From: Pseudoxanthomonas dokdonensis
GTDB taxonomy: Bacteria > Pseudomonadota > Gammaproteobacteria > Xanthomonadales > Xanthomonadaceae
Direction: 5' to 3'
NCBI RefSeq assembly: GCF_001431405.1
Contig: NZ_LDJL01000011.1
Location: 186,001 to 250,000 of the forward strand
DNA: 64,000 nt
This document shows, one piece after another, positions 18,470 to 25,960 of the stretch. The position numbers were made by a program, and so were the translations under genes. The notes under the pieces were generated by a model. The model did not search any database, was not told the origin of the DNA, and worked only from the letters and a program-made list of their open reading frames with translations. The first letter of the stretch is position 1; each line of letters opens with the position of its first letter.

Positions 18470-19424
18470 GTACTTCTACTGGCTGATCGGCGCGTTCCTG
18501 CTGATCACCGCTCTGTTCAACCTGCGCGAACGCCGTCATGCGGCGGGCTTGTTCTGGCTGCTGCTGGTCATGCCGTTCGCCTTTGGCAGCCATATCCTGC
18601 AGGCCAATGCCGCGGGTGTGCATTGGCCGGCACAGTGGATGGGGGCCGGCGTCATTGCGCTGGGCGTGCTGGCGGCGCTGGCCAGGCTCGGTACGCCGGC
18701 CGACCGCGAGGATGAAAAGCAACGTCGCGAAGCATCAGCGCAACGCCTGCGCAACCGCCTGTTCTGGCCGGCGCTGCTGATTCCGCTGCTGACGATGCTG
18801 CTGTTCCTGTCCGGCAAATGGTTGCCCGGCATGGACCAGATACTGGACAGCAAGGCGCTGACGCTCAGTTCGCTGGGGCTGGCGAGCCTGCTGGCGATGC
18901 TGGCGGCATGGCGGGTGACCCGCGCCGCGCCCCTGGAGCCATTGGCCCAGGGGCGACGCCTGCTGGATGCATTGGGTTGGGCCGTGTTGTTACCGATGGT
19001 GTTGGCGACACTGGGCGGGGTGTTCGCCGCCACCGGCATCGGCGACATCATCGCAGGCCTGGTCGGTCGGGTGATTCCAATCGACAGTCGCCTGGCCTGC
19101 CTGTTGGCGTTCGCCGCCGGCATGGTGCTGTTCACCGTGATCATGGGCAATGCGTTTGCCGCGTTCCCGGTGATGATGGCCGGCGTCGGCCTGCCGTTGC
19201 TGATCCAGAAGCACGGCGCCGATCCGGCCAGCCTCGGCGCGCTCGGCATGCTGACCGGTTACTGCGGAACGCTGCTGACGCCGATGGCGGCCAATTTCAA
19301 TATCGTGCCAGCGGTATTGCTTGAGCTGAAAGACCAGTACGGCGTGATCCGCGCCCAGTCCTTCACCGCCTTCGCGCTGCTGGCGGTCAACCTGCTGCTG
19401 ATGGCCTGGCTGTGTTTCCGCTAG
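18456..19424 (+). CDS. DUF979 membrane protein, putative 5-oxoproline permease component
   Basis: This 322-residue hydrophobic protein of the DUF979 family has about nine or ten predicted spans, for example YFYWLIGAFLLITALF, LFWPALLIPLLTMLLFL and LACLLAFAAGMVLFTVI. Conserved-looking polar stretches include VIMGNAFAAFPVMMAGVG and GMLTGYCGTLLTPMAANFN, which could line a substrate path. The ATG at 18456 overlaps DUF969 by 14 bp. Together they look like a two-component secondary transporter; no ATPase is linked. Confidence 0.85.
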   Translation: MLKIEYFYWLIGAFLLITALFNLRERRHAAGLFWLLLVMPFAFGSHILQANAAGVHWPAQWMGAGVIALGVLAALARLGTPADREDEKQRREASAQRLRNRLFWPALLIPLLTMLLFLSGKWLPGMDQILDSKALTLSSLGLASLLAMLAAWRVTRAAPLEPLAQGRRLLDALGWAVLLPMVLATLGGVFAATGIGDIIAGLVGRVIPIDSRLACLLAFAAGMVLFTVIMGNAFAAFPVMMAGVGLPLLIQKHGADPASLGALGMLTGYCGTLLTPMAANFNIVPAVLLELKDQYGVIRAQSFTAFALLAVNLLLMAWLCFR

Positions 19425-19481
19425 TCCACGCAACGTTCGCCCAGCCGCTATCCTTATCTGGTCTGAACCCGGGGGATCGCC

Positions 19482-20135
19482 ATGAACCGTAGCGTCAAGA
19501 CCGTGCTGCTGACCGGCTTCGAACCATTTGGCGGCGACAGCGACAATCCCAGCTGGCAAGCGGTGCAGGCCCTGCATGGACACCAGATCGCCGGCCACAG
19601 AGTGGTCACGCGCCTGCTGCCAGTGGCATTTTCCAAGTCACTGCGGGCGCTGCGGGCGGCGCTCAACGACAGCAGTCCAGCCGTGGTCATCTGTGTTGGC
19701 CAGGCCGGCGGACGCGCGCAGATTTCGCTGGAGCGGGTGGCCATCAACGTCGATGATGCACGCATCCCCGACAATGCCGGCAAGCAGCCGGTGGACGTGC
19801 CGGTCATCGACAATGGCCCGGCCGCTTATTTCAGCACCCTGCCGATCAAAAACCAGCTGCTGGCCCTGCGCGAAGCCGGTATTCCGGCAGAAATCTCGCA
19901 GAGTGCCGGCACCTATGTCTGCAACCACGTCTTCTATGGCCTGATGCACACGCTGCGCAACAAGAAGCTGCGCGCCGGCTTCATCCATATCCCCTATTCG
20001 CCGGCACAGGCCAGCCTGCATCCGGGCGCTGCCAGCATGAGCATCGAACAAGTCAGCCAGGCCCTGCGCATCTGCGTGCGGGTGGCGCTTGATCAGCGCC
20101 AGGATCAGGCGATCGCGGCAGGCGCCGAATGCTGA
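19482..20135 (+). CDS. pcp: Pyroglutamyl-peptidase I (pyrrolidone carboxyl peptidase)
   Basis: Pcp removes N-terminal pyroglutamate from peptides, releasing free 5-oxoproline for PxpABC. The 217-residue protein has the full catalytic triad: Glu84 in SLERVAINV, Cys147 in GTYVCNHVFYGL and His169 in AGFIHIPYSP. VLLTGFEPFGGDSDNPSW is the family N-terminus. A GGGGG ribosome site lies 8 nt before the ATG. It is 57 bp after the DUF979 stop on the same strand, completing a release-transport-hydrolysis pathway. It lacks a signal peptide and is cytosolic. Confidence 0.95.
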   Translation: MNRSVKTVLLTGFEPFGGDSDNPSWQAVQALHGHQIAGHRVVTRLLPVAFSKSLRALRAALNDSSPAVVICVGQAGGRAQISLERVAINVDDARIPDNAGKQPVDVPVIDNGPAAYFSTLPIKNQLLALREAGIPAEISQSAGTYVCNHVFYGLMHTLRNKKLRAGFIHIPYSPAQASLHPGAASMSIEQVSQALRICVRVALDQRQDQAIAAGAEC

Positions 20136-20166
20136 ACTGAAGGGCTGCACGCCCATTCGTCAGTTC
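20134..20166 (+). terminator. Hairpin at the pcp stop, possible terminator
   Basis: Arms GAACTGA (20134-20140) and TCAGTTC (20160-20166) enclose a second small stem (GGGC/GCCC). The structure overlaps the pcp stop codon. No T tract follows, so termination is uncertain. Confidence 0.3.
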
Positions 20167-20248
20167 GGCGCGGACGACTTGTGTATCTGCACCTGATGGC
20201 AGCGCCAAGCCGGCTCCAGCGTTCTGCCAATGCTGGCAATGCCCGGAA

Positions 20249-20815
20249 TCAGGTGCGCGGCAGCGTCACCCCGGTCTGGCCCTGGTACTTGCCGCCGCGA
20301 TCCCGGTAGCTGGTTTCGCAGACCTCGTCGGATTCGAAGAACAGCATCTGCGCCACCCCCTCGTTGGCGTAGATGCGCGCCGGCAACGGCGTGGTGTTGC
20401 TGAATTCCAGGGTCACGTGGCCTTCCCACTCCGGCTCCAGCGGGGTCACGTTGACGATGATCCCACAACGCGCGTAGGTGCTCTTGCCCAGGCACACCAC
20501 CAGCGTGCTGCGCGGGATGCGGAAGTACTCCACCGTCCGCGCCAGGGCAAAGCTGTTGGGCGGGATGATGCACACGTCCGACTCGATATCGACAAAACTG
20601 CCGCTGTCGAAATGCTTGGGGTCGACAATCGTCGAGTTGATGTTGGTGAACACCTTGAACTCACGCGAGCAGCGCACATCATAGCCGTAGCTGGAGGTGC
20701 CATAGCTGACGATGCGTTCGCCGTTGACCTGTTTCACCTGGCCCGGCTCGTACGGCTCGATCATGCCGTGCTGCTCGGACATGCGGCGAATCCAACGGTC
20801 ACTCTTGATGCTCAT
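20249..20815 (-). CDS. dcd: dCTP deaminase
   Basis: Dcd deaminates dCTP to dUTP, feeding thymidylate synthesis. The 188-residue protein matches the E. coli-type monofunctional enzyme in length. It begins [15 protein letters not shown], contains [19 protein letters not shown] and [21 protein letters not shown], and has the catalytic Glu137 in [26 protein letters not shown] lies 9 nt before the ATG. It is followed on the same strand by no gene for 113 bp and preceded by apbC on the same strand, an order seen in other gammaproteobacteria. Confidence 0.97.
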   Translation of the reverse strand: MSIKSDRWIRRMSEQHGMIEPYEPGQVKQVNGERIVSYGTSSYGYDVRCSREFKVFTNINSTIVDPKHFDSGSFVDIESDVCIIPPNSFALARTVEYFRIPRSTLVVCLGKSTYARCGIIVNVTPLEPEWEGHVTLEFSNTTPLPARIYANEGVAQMLFFESDEVCETSYRDRGGKYQGQTGVTLPRT

Positions 20816-20843
20816 GCAATGGTTCCTGGGCCAGCTCTGCGAA

Positions 20844-20856
20844 GGTGACCATTCTA
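20844..20856 (-). promoter_or_regulatory. Candidate dcd promoter -10
   Basis: TAGAAT on the reverse strand (20856-20851) gives a predicted start near 20844 and a 29-nt leader to dcd. The -35 region is GC-rich and unconvincing, so the call rests on the -10 and its spacing. Confidence 0.35.
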
Positions 20857-21011
20857 GTGGCTGTCACCCGCTTTGGGGTGCCGCTGGAACCGCGCCGGCC
20901 GTCGCGCTCGCCGGCAGAGCGCAGCCAACCCGGTGATTTCGACCGCCGCCGGGGTTCCAGCCCGCTGCCTTGCACAGCGCGCCGCGCCCTGTCCGAGCAG
21001 CCGGTCCGCGC

Positions 21012-21869
21012 TTACAGCAGCGAAGCGGCGATCGGCATTGCCGCGCGCGGGCGCTTGTCCAGCTCGGCCGCCAGATTGCCGGCGGCCTGCAGATAGGCCT
21101 GGGCCACCGCCGAATCCGGCTGCGCCACCATCACCGGCTGGCCGGCATCACCCTGCTCGCGGATGCGGATGTCCAGCGGCAGCGAACCCAACAACGGCAC
21201 CCCATAGCTGTCGGCCATCTTCTGGCCGCCACCATCGCCGAACAGGTGTTCGCTGTGGCCACAGTTGGAGCACACGTGGACCGACATGTTCTCGACGATG
21301 CCAAGCACCGGCACGTTGACTTTTTCAAACATTTTCAATGCCTTGCGTGCATCCAGCGTGGCGATGTCCTGCGGCGTGGTGACGATGACCGCGCCGGCGA
21401 CCGGGATCTTCTGGGCCAGGGTCAGCTGGATGTCGCCGGTACCGGGTGGCAGATCAATCAACAGATAGTCCAGATCCCCCCACAAGGTGTCGGTGAACAG
21501 CTGGGTCAGCGCCGAGGTCGCCATCGGCCCGCGCCAGATCATCGGCGTGTCCTGATCGACCAGCAGACCAATCGACATCGCCTCGACCCCGAATGCCCGC
21601 AGCGGCTCGATCGACTTGTTGTCCGGGCTGTCGGGCTTGCCGCTCAGCCCCAGCATCGCCGGCACGCTCGGTCCATACACGTCCGCATCCAGCACCCCGA
21701 CCCGCGCCCCCAGCGCATGCAACGCCAGCGCCAGATTGACCGCCGTCGTCGACTTGCCAACCCCGCCTTTGCCGGACCCCACCGCGATGACGTTGCGGAC
21801 CCGGGGGATGGGAGACAGGCCGGGTTGGACGGCATGGGCGGCGATGCGCGCGGTCGGGACTTGGTTCAC
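21012..21869 (-). CDS. apbC: Iron-sulfur carrier ATPase ApbC/Mrp
   Basis: ApbC/Mrp is a P-loop NTPase that carries and transfers Fe-S clusters. The 285-residue form lacks the N-terminal DUF59 domain found in longer Mrp proteins. It has the deviant Walker A GKGGVGKSTT (33-42), GVLDADVYGPSVP, DYLLIDLPPGTGD and the bridging CxxC in HVCSNCGHSEHLFGDGGG. A GTG at 21869 is chosen because AGGA lies 8 nt upstream and homologues begin there; the frame is open to 22142 without support. E. coli mrp is divergent from metG; here about 4 kb separates them. Confidence 0.93.
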   Translation of the reverse strand: MNQVPTARIAAHAVQPGLSPIPRVRNVIAVGSGKGGVGKSTTAVNLALALHALGARVGVLDADVYGPSVPAMLGLSGKPDSPDNKSIEPLRAFGVEAMSIGLLVDQDTPMIWRGPMATSALTQLFTDTLWGDLDYLLIDLPPGTGDIQLTLAQKIPVAGAVIVTTPQDIATLDARKALKMFEKVNVPVLGIVENMSVHVCSNCGHSEHLFGDGGGQKMADSYGVPLLGSLPLDIRIREQGDAGQPVMVAQPDSAVAQAYLQAAGNLAAELDKRPRAAMPIAASLL

Positions 21870-21984
21870 GAGGGAATTCCTGGGCAGATAACCTGCCCAT
21901 TGTCCGGGGTTTGGCGACGCCAGCCTAGTGCATGATCTTCGCGTGCACCATCGGTGTCGGCCCCCGTTCTGTGGGCCATGCAGA

Positions 21985-22010
21985 CCCCGCTCCGGCGGGT
22001 TTGTTTTTTT
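21985..22010 (+). terminator. Orphan intrinsic terminator upstream of the TonB receptor
   Basis: A GC stem CCCGC/GCGGG (21986-21990 with 21995-21999) with loop TCCG is followed by TTTG and seven Ts. A second stem GGCCC/GGGCC lies just upstream (about 21960-21978). No gene on the plus strand precedes it for more than 1.8 kb, so it may end a small RNA or attenuated leader, or be a remnant. Confidence 0.5.
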
Positions 22011-22234
22011 CTGCTTCCCTAAGCGCTTGCGCCCGGTTCGCTGCCGCGTGTCCGCGTTGACCCCTGTCAGCCGGTGCTCCCAGCATCTGTCGACACAGTC
22101 CCGATCCGCCTCACGCCGCTGGGCGTGCTCAACCGCTCGCACGGAACACAGATTGTCGAACCCCGATTCTTCTTCACATATTTAAATATGAACAGGGGTT
22201 CCAATTAGCTCTGGTTCACACATATTGACAGAAT

Positions 22235-22250
22235 TGTGATGAATGTCACT
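22235..22250. promoter_or_regulatory. CRP/Clp-type binding site
   Basis: TGTGA-TGAATG-TCACT matches the CRP consensus TGTGA-N6-TCACA at 9 of 10 defined positions, and the flanks (AAT before, AATTT after) extend the symmetry. In Xanthomonads the CRP homologue Clp recognises this motif. It is about 140 bp upstream of the TonB receptor ATG and directly follows a TTGACA hexamer, so the effect could be activation of a downstream start or repression of that hexamer's promoter. Confidence 0.6.
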
Positions 22251-22389
22251 AATTTATGAACATTTCGCGATTTCAAATGCAACAATTTTTGTTAACCACA
22301 TGTTAGTTTCCTGAAGGAAGGCTAAAGGAAGTAGTCGCCGTTACGGCATGGAATGTCGGCTCAATCACACGTCCGAGGATCGTCCCAAC

Positions 22390-25260
22390 ATGTCAAACAG
22401 TTCCATTCGCAAGCCAAAGCGCAGCCGGCTGACCGCTGCCCTGCTGACCGTCCTGGTCATTCCCGCCGCTGGCGCTGCCTTCGCGCAGGATGCCGATACC
22501 GCCTCAAACGACCAAGCACGTGCGACCAATCTTGACAAGGTCACGGTAACGGGTTCTTTGATTCCACAAACGGAAGTCGAGACCTTCACGCCGGTGATGA
22601 CCATCACCGCTGAAGATATCCAGGCGCGCGGTTTCACCTCGGTTGCGGATGTCCTCAAGCAAAGCGCGATGTCCACCGGCGGTGTGCAGGGTGCCCAGTC
22701 CTCGGCATCGTTCACCCAGGGTGCGGAAACAATTGGCCTGTTCGGCCTGGATCCGGGCTACACCAAATACCTGATCGACGGTCGCCCGATGGGCAACTAT
22801 CCGGCGCTGTACAACGGCAGCTCGACCTTCAACAACATTAGCAACATCCCGGTCGACCTGGTCGAGCGCATCGAGATCCTGCCGGGTGGCCAATCGTCGC
22901 TGTACGGCTCCGATGCCATCGCTGGCGTCATCAACATCATCCTCAAGAAGAGCATGGATGGTGCCGCGCTGAACATCCGCGGCGGCTGGTATTCCGACGG
23001 CGGCGGCAGCAGCGTGCGTGTCGGCCTCGCCGACGGTTTCAGCGCCGCCGACGGCCGCTTGAATGGTCTGGTCGGCGTGCAGTACGAAGAGCGCGACCCG
23101 ATCTGGGGTTACCAGCGTGACCTGACCAAGCAGTACAACACCCGCGGCACCAGTGCCCCGATCGCCAGCCGCGATTACCTGGTCTTCGGCTACAAGAACA
23201 TTGGCACCTTGGGCTTTGATGATTACGGCTATGTAGATTTGCCGGCCGCCGCCGAGAATTGCGCCAACGTCACTGGACAGTTCGGCGGCACCGAAGGTCC
23301 GCAGAACCGTCCTGGTTTCGGCACCTACTGTGGCTCGTTCTACACTCCAGGTTACCGCACCCTGCAGAACGGCAAGGAAGCGGGCCAGTTCATGGGCCAC
23401 GTGACCTTCGACTTCAGCGACAACGTGCAGGGCTATGCCGACCTTCTGTACAGCCACGAAGAAGTCGAGAGCCACGTGGGATCCAACTACACCTGGTGGG
23501 GCACCGGTACCAAGTGGGGCTATTACTACGATCCAGCTGTCGATGGCTTGATCAACCTGCAGCGCGCTTTCGCCCCCGAGGACATGGGCGTCGGTGGTTA
23601 CCGCAACTCCATGAGCAAGGACAAGAGCGACGCCTACCAGGCGGCATTGGGCGTCAAGGGCTTCTTTGGCTCTGACTGGGACTACGACGTCGGTGTGAAC
23701 TACACCCGCTACGAGCTGGATGAAGGCAGCTTCGTGCGCTGGGCTGATCCGATCAACGACTATTTCGAACAGAACGTGCTGGGACCGCAACAGGGTTGGG
23801 ATCCCTACTACGGCGCCTACCCGGTATTCACGCCGAACTACGCAGCCTTCTACCAGCCCATCAGCCCGCAGGATTTCAACAGCTTCACCGGCTATGCGCA
23901 CAGCAAGAGCCAGACGTCTGACGGCATGTTGCGCGCGCAGGTGACCAACAGTTCGCTGTTCTCGCTGCCCGGTGGCGACGCCGGCCTGGCCATTGCCGCC
24001 GAGTGGGGCAAGCAGAAGTGGGACTACACGCCGGATCCGGGTTTCCTGGACGGTTCCATCTGGGGCCAGACGGCGGTAGCCGGTGGTGGTGAGCGTGATC
24101 GCTATGCGGTGACCACCGAGCTGCGCCTGCCGATCGTCGACATGCTGACGGTGACCGCGTCAGGCCGTTATGACGCATTCAAGCCCGATGGCGGCGACAC
24201 GATCGACAAGCCGACCTACAGCCTGGGCCTGGAATTCCGTCCCATCGACAGCTTGCTGCTGCGCGGCAAATACGGCACTGCCTTCCGCGCCCCGACCTTG
24301 TCCGATCAGTTCCAGGGTCTCAGCGGTTCTTACGTGCGCGTGACCGACTACTATGGCTGTGCCGAGGCAGGTTACTCGCCGGAAGATCCAGTCGCCATCG
24401 ACAAATGCCCAGCTTCACTTTCCAATCGGCAGATTTTCAGCACGACCTCGGGTAATGTCGACCTGGAGCCCATCAATGCTGATGTCTGGAACGCCGGTTT
24501 CGTGTGGGCGCCGACTGCGGCGCTGTCGTTCAACGCTGACTACTACAACTGGGATATCAGCAACGAAGTGCGTCGCCAGAGCGTGGACGGCATTCTGTTC
24601 CAGGAATATCGCTGCCGTGAAGGACTGGATGACATCACCTCACCGACCTGCGTGCAGGCGTTCAGCCAGATCACCCGCAATGCGGCTTCCGGCAATGTCG
24701 AGGATGTCTACGCGCCCAAGGTCAACGTCGCCAATCAGACGCTGGAAGCGGTCACCGCAGGCTTCAACTATGCCGTCAGCGCAGGGGCATTCGGTGATCT
24801 TTCGTTCAACGGCAACTACACGCAGATCCTGAACCACGATGTGGTCGAACTGCCGGGCGATCCGTCCAACGACTATCTCAACGACCCGTACTACAGCACC
24901 GATCCGGAAAAGCGTGGCAACCTGTCCGCCACCTGGACCAAGAATCGCTGGAGCTCCACCGTATACGCCAACTGGATCGGGGAAACTCCGAACTACGCGG
25001 CTTCGATCAGCTCTCGCGGATACGACGCCACCAATGGCGGCAAGCTCGACTCGTGGACGACCTACAACGCCAGCGTTACCTACCAGGCGTTTGAAGGTTT
25101 GGATCTTTCGTTCCTGGTCAACAACCTGACCAACGAAATGCCTCCCTTCGATGACAGCTACCCGGGCAGTTCGGGTGCGCCGTACAACGAGTACAACTAC
25201 AACGTCTACGGTCGTTCGATGTACATCGAGCTGCGCTACGCGTTTGGTGCCGGCAAGTAA
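22390..25260 (+). CDS. TonB-dependent outer membrane receptor
   Basis: This 956-residue TonB-dependent receptor has a signal peptide (ALLTVLVIPAAGAAFAQ), a TonB-box-like segment (LDKVTVTGSLI), a plug domain with FTPVMTITAEDIQARGF, YLIDGRPMGNYP and RIEILPGGQSSLYGSDAIAGVINIIL split across about residues 55-185, and a 22-strand-type barrel. It has no N-terminal signalling domain, so it is not a transducer. Four or more cysteines in the extracellular region may form disulfides. The last residue is Lys, not Phe. The ATG at 22390 follows GAGGAT; an in-frame ATG at 22348 is less likely. The ligand is not readable; a sugar, peptide or siderophore is possible. Confidence 0.93.
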   Translation: MSNSSIRKPKRSRLTAALLTVLVIPAAGAAFAQDADTASNDQARATNLDKVTVTGSLIPQTEVETFTPVMTITAEDIQARGFTSVADVLKQSAMSTGGVQGAQSSASFTQGAETIGLFGLDPGYTKYLIDGRPMGNYPALYNGSSTFNNISNIPVDLVERIEILPGGQSSLYGSDAIAGVINIILKKSMDGAALNIRGGWYSDGGGSSVRVGLADGFSAADGRLNGLVGVQYEERDPIWGYQRDLTKQYNTRGTSAPIASRDYLVFGYKNIGTLGFDDYGYVDLPAAAENCANVTGQFGGTEGPQNRPGFGTYCGSFYTPGYRTLQNGKEAGQFMGHVTFDFSDNVQGYADLLYSHEEVESHVGSNYTWWGTGTKWGYYYDPAVDGLINLQRAFAPEDMGVGGYRNSMSKDKSDAYQAALGVKGFFGSDWDYDVGVNYTRYELDEGSFVRWADPINDYFEQNVLGPQQGWDPYYGAYPVFTPNYAAFYQPISPQDFNSFTGYAHSKSQTSDGMLRAQVTNSSLFSLPGGDAGLAIAAEWGKQKWDYTPDPGFLDGSIWGQTAVAGGGERDRYAVTTELRLPIVDMLTVTASGRYDAFKPDGGDTIDKPTYSLGLEFRPIDSLLLRGKYGTAFRAPTLSDQFQGLSGSYVRVTDYYGCAEAGYSPEDPVAIDKCPASLSNRQIFSTTSGNVDLEPINADVWNAGFVWAPTAALSFNADYYNWDISNEVRRQSVDGILFQEYRCREGLDDITSPTCVQAFSQITRNAASGNVEDVYAPKVNVANQTLEAVTAGFNYAVSAGAFGDLSFNGNYTQILNHDVVELPGDPSNDYLNDPYYSTDPEKRGNLSATWTKNRWSSTVYANWIGETPNYAASISSRGYDATNGGKLDSWTTYNASVTYQAFEGLDLSFLVNNLTNEMPPFDDSYPGSSGAPYNEYNYNVYGRSMYIELRYAFGAGK

Positions 25261-25285
25261 TCACCCCGCTTCATCAAGGTGACGG

Positions 25286-25313
25286 AAAAGCCCCGCTTCG
25301 GCGGGGCTTTTTT
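25286..25313 (+). terminator. Intrinsic terminator of the TonB receptor gene
   Basis: An AAAAGCCCCGC arm, a UUCG-type TTCG tetraloop and a GCGGGGCTTTTTT arm form a strong stem ending in six Ts, 26 bp after the receptor stop. This is a textbook intrinsic terminator and isolates the receptor from the DUF2147 gene. Confidence 0.92.
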
Positions 25314-25407
25314 GTGCTCTGCACGCTTCCATACGGCGGCGGATGCGGTATAACAGCAGGCATGCCAGCACGGTGCTGGCGCCGTTCAATACCCTGGGAG
25401 GGGATTC

Positions 25408-25851
25408 ATGCGCAACAAACTGCTGACCATGCTGGTGGCGCTGCCCATGCTGGCCTGGAGCATGACCGCCGCGGCGGCCAATCCGGCGGTGGGCCGCTGG
25501 AAGACCATCGACGACAAGACCGGCGAGGTGAAGTCGATCGTCGAAATCTACTCCACCACTGATGGCTCGCTGGCCGGCAAGGTGGTCGAGATCCTGAAGT
25601 CGGACAAAGGCCCCAACCCGGTCTGCAGCGACTGTTCCGGCGATCGCAAGAACAAGCCGATCAAGGGCATGGTGATCCTGTGGGGGCTCAAGCCCGACGG
25701 CGACAATGAGTGGGCCGGCGGCATCATCCTGGACCCGGCCAACGGCAAGACCTACAAGTCCAAGATGGAACTGCATCCGGACGGTCGCAAGCTGGACGTG
25801 TCCGGCTGCATCGCCTTCATCTGCCGCGCGCAGACCTGGGTCAAGGAATAG
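25408..25851 (+). CDS. Secreted DUF2147 protein
   Basis: This small exported protein of 147 residues has a signal peptide (LLTMLVALPMLAWSMTAAAA) and then a DUF2147 domain with the recognisable VGRWKTIDDKTGEVKSIVEIY, GKVVEILK and MVILWGLKPDG stretches. Cys pairs CSDC and CIAFIC could form disulfides in the periplasm. DUF2147 proteins are beta-rich and of unknown function. GGGAGGGG precedes the ATG by a few bases. It lies between two hairpins and is likely monocistronic. Confidence 0.9.
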   Translation: MRNKLLTMLVALPMLAWSMTAAAANPAVGRWKTIDDKTGEVKSIVEIYSTTDGSLAGKVVEILKSDKGPNPVCSDCSGDRKNKPIKGMVILWGLKPDGDNEWAGGIILDPANGKTYKSKMELHPDGRKLDVSGCIAFICRAQTWVKE

Positions 25852-25889
25852 GCGGACCGTCACCGCGGCTGCCACCACCCGCAACTCCG

Positions 25890-25914
25890 AACAGCCCGGT
25901 CCGCCGGGCTGTTT
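25890..25914 (+). terminator. Probable terminator after the DUF2147 gene
   Basis: AACAGCCCGG (25890-25899) pairs perfectly with CCGGGCTGTT (25904-25913) around a TCCG loop. Only a short T run follows, so termination may be partial. The hairpin lies 47 bp before metG. Confidence 0.6.
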
Positions 25915-25960
25915 GCATTCCTGCATGCGATAATGGGCAATTCCCCGCACGTCGAACGCC

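Larger units (their letters stand above)
21870..22389. promoter_or_regulatory. 520-bp regulatory interval between apbC and the TonB receptor
   Basis: The largest gene-free stretch in the window. The left half is GC-rich and holds a forward-oriented intrinsic terminator with no upstream gene on that strand (21985-22010). The right half (about 22150-22320) is strikingly AT-rich and holds a 14-bp perfect palindrome CATATTTAAATATG (22177-22190), a TTGACA hexamer (22225-22230), a CRP/Clp-type site (22235-22250) and a further dyad-like GTTAACCACATGTTAG. GAGGAT at 22374-22379 is the receptor's ribosome site. No convincing ORF is present. Confidence 0.6.

Noticed and set aside
22504-23901. Minus-strand frame of 465 codons within the TonB receptor
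   Set aside because: Antisense to a well-supported receptor; Val/Ala/Gly/His bias and no ribosome site.
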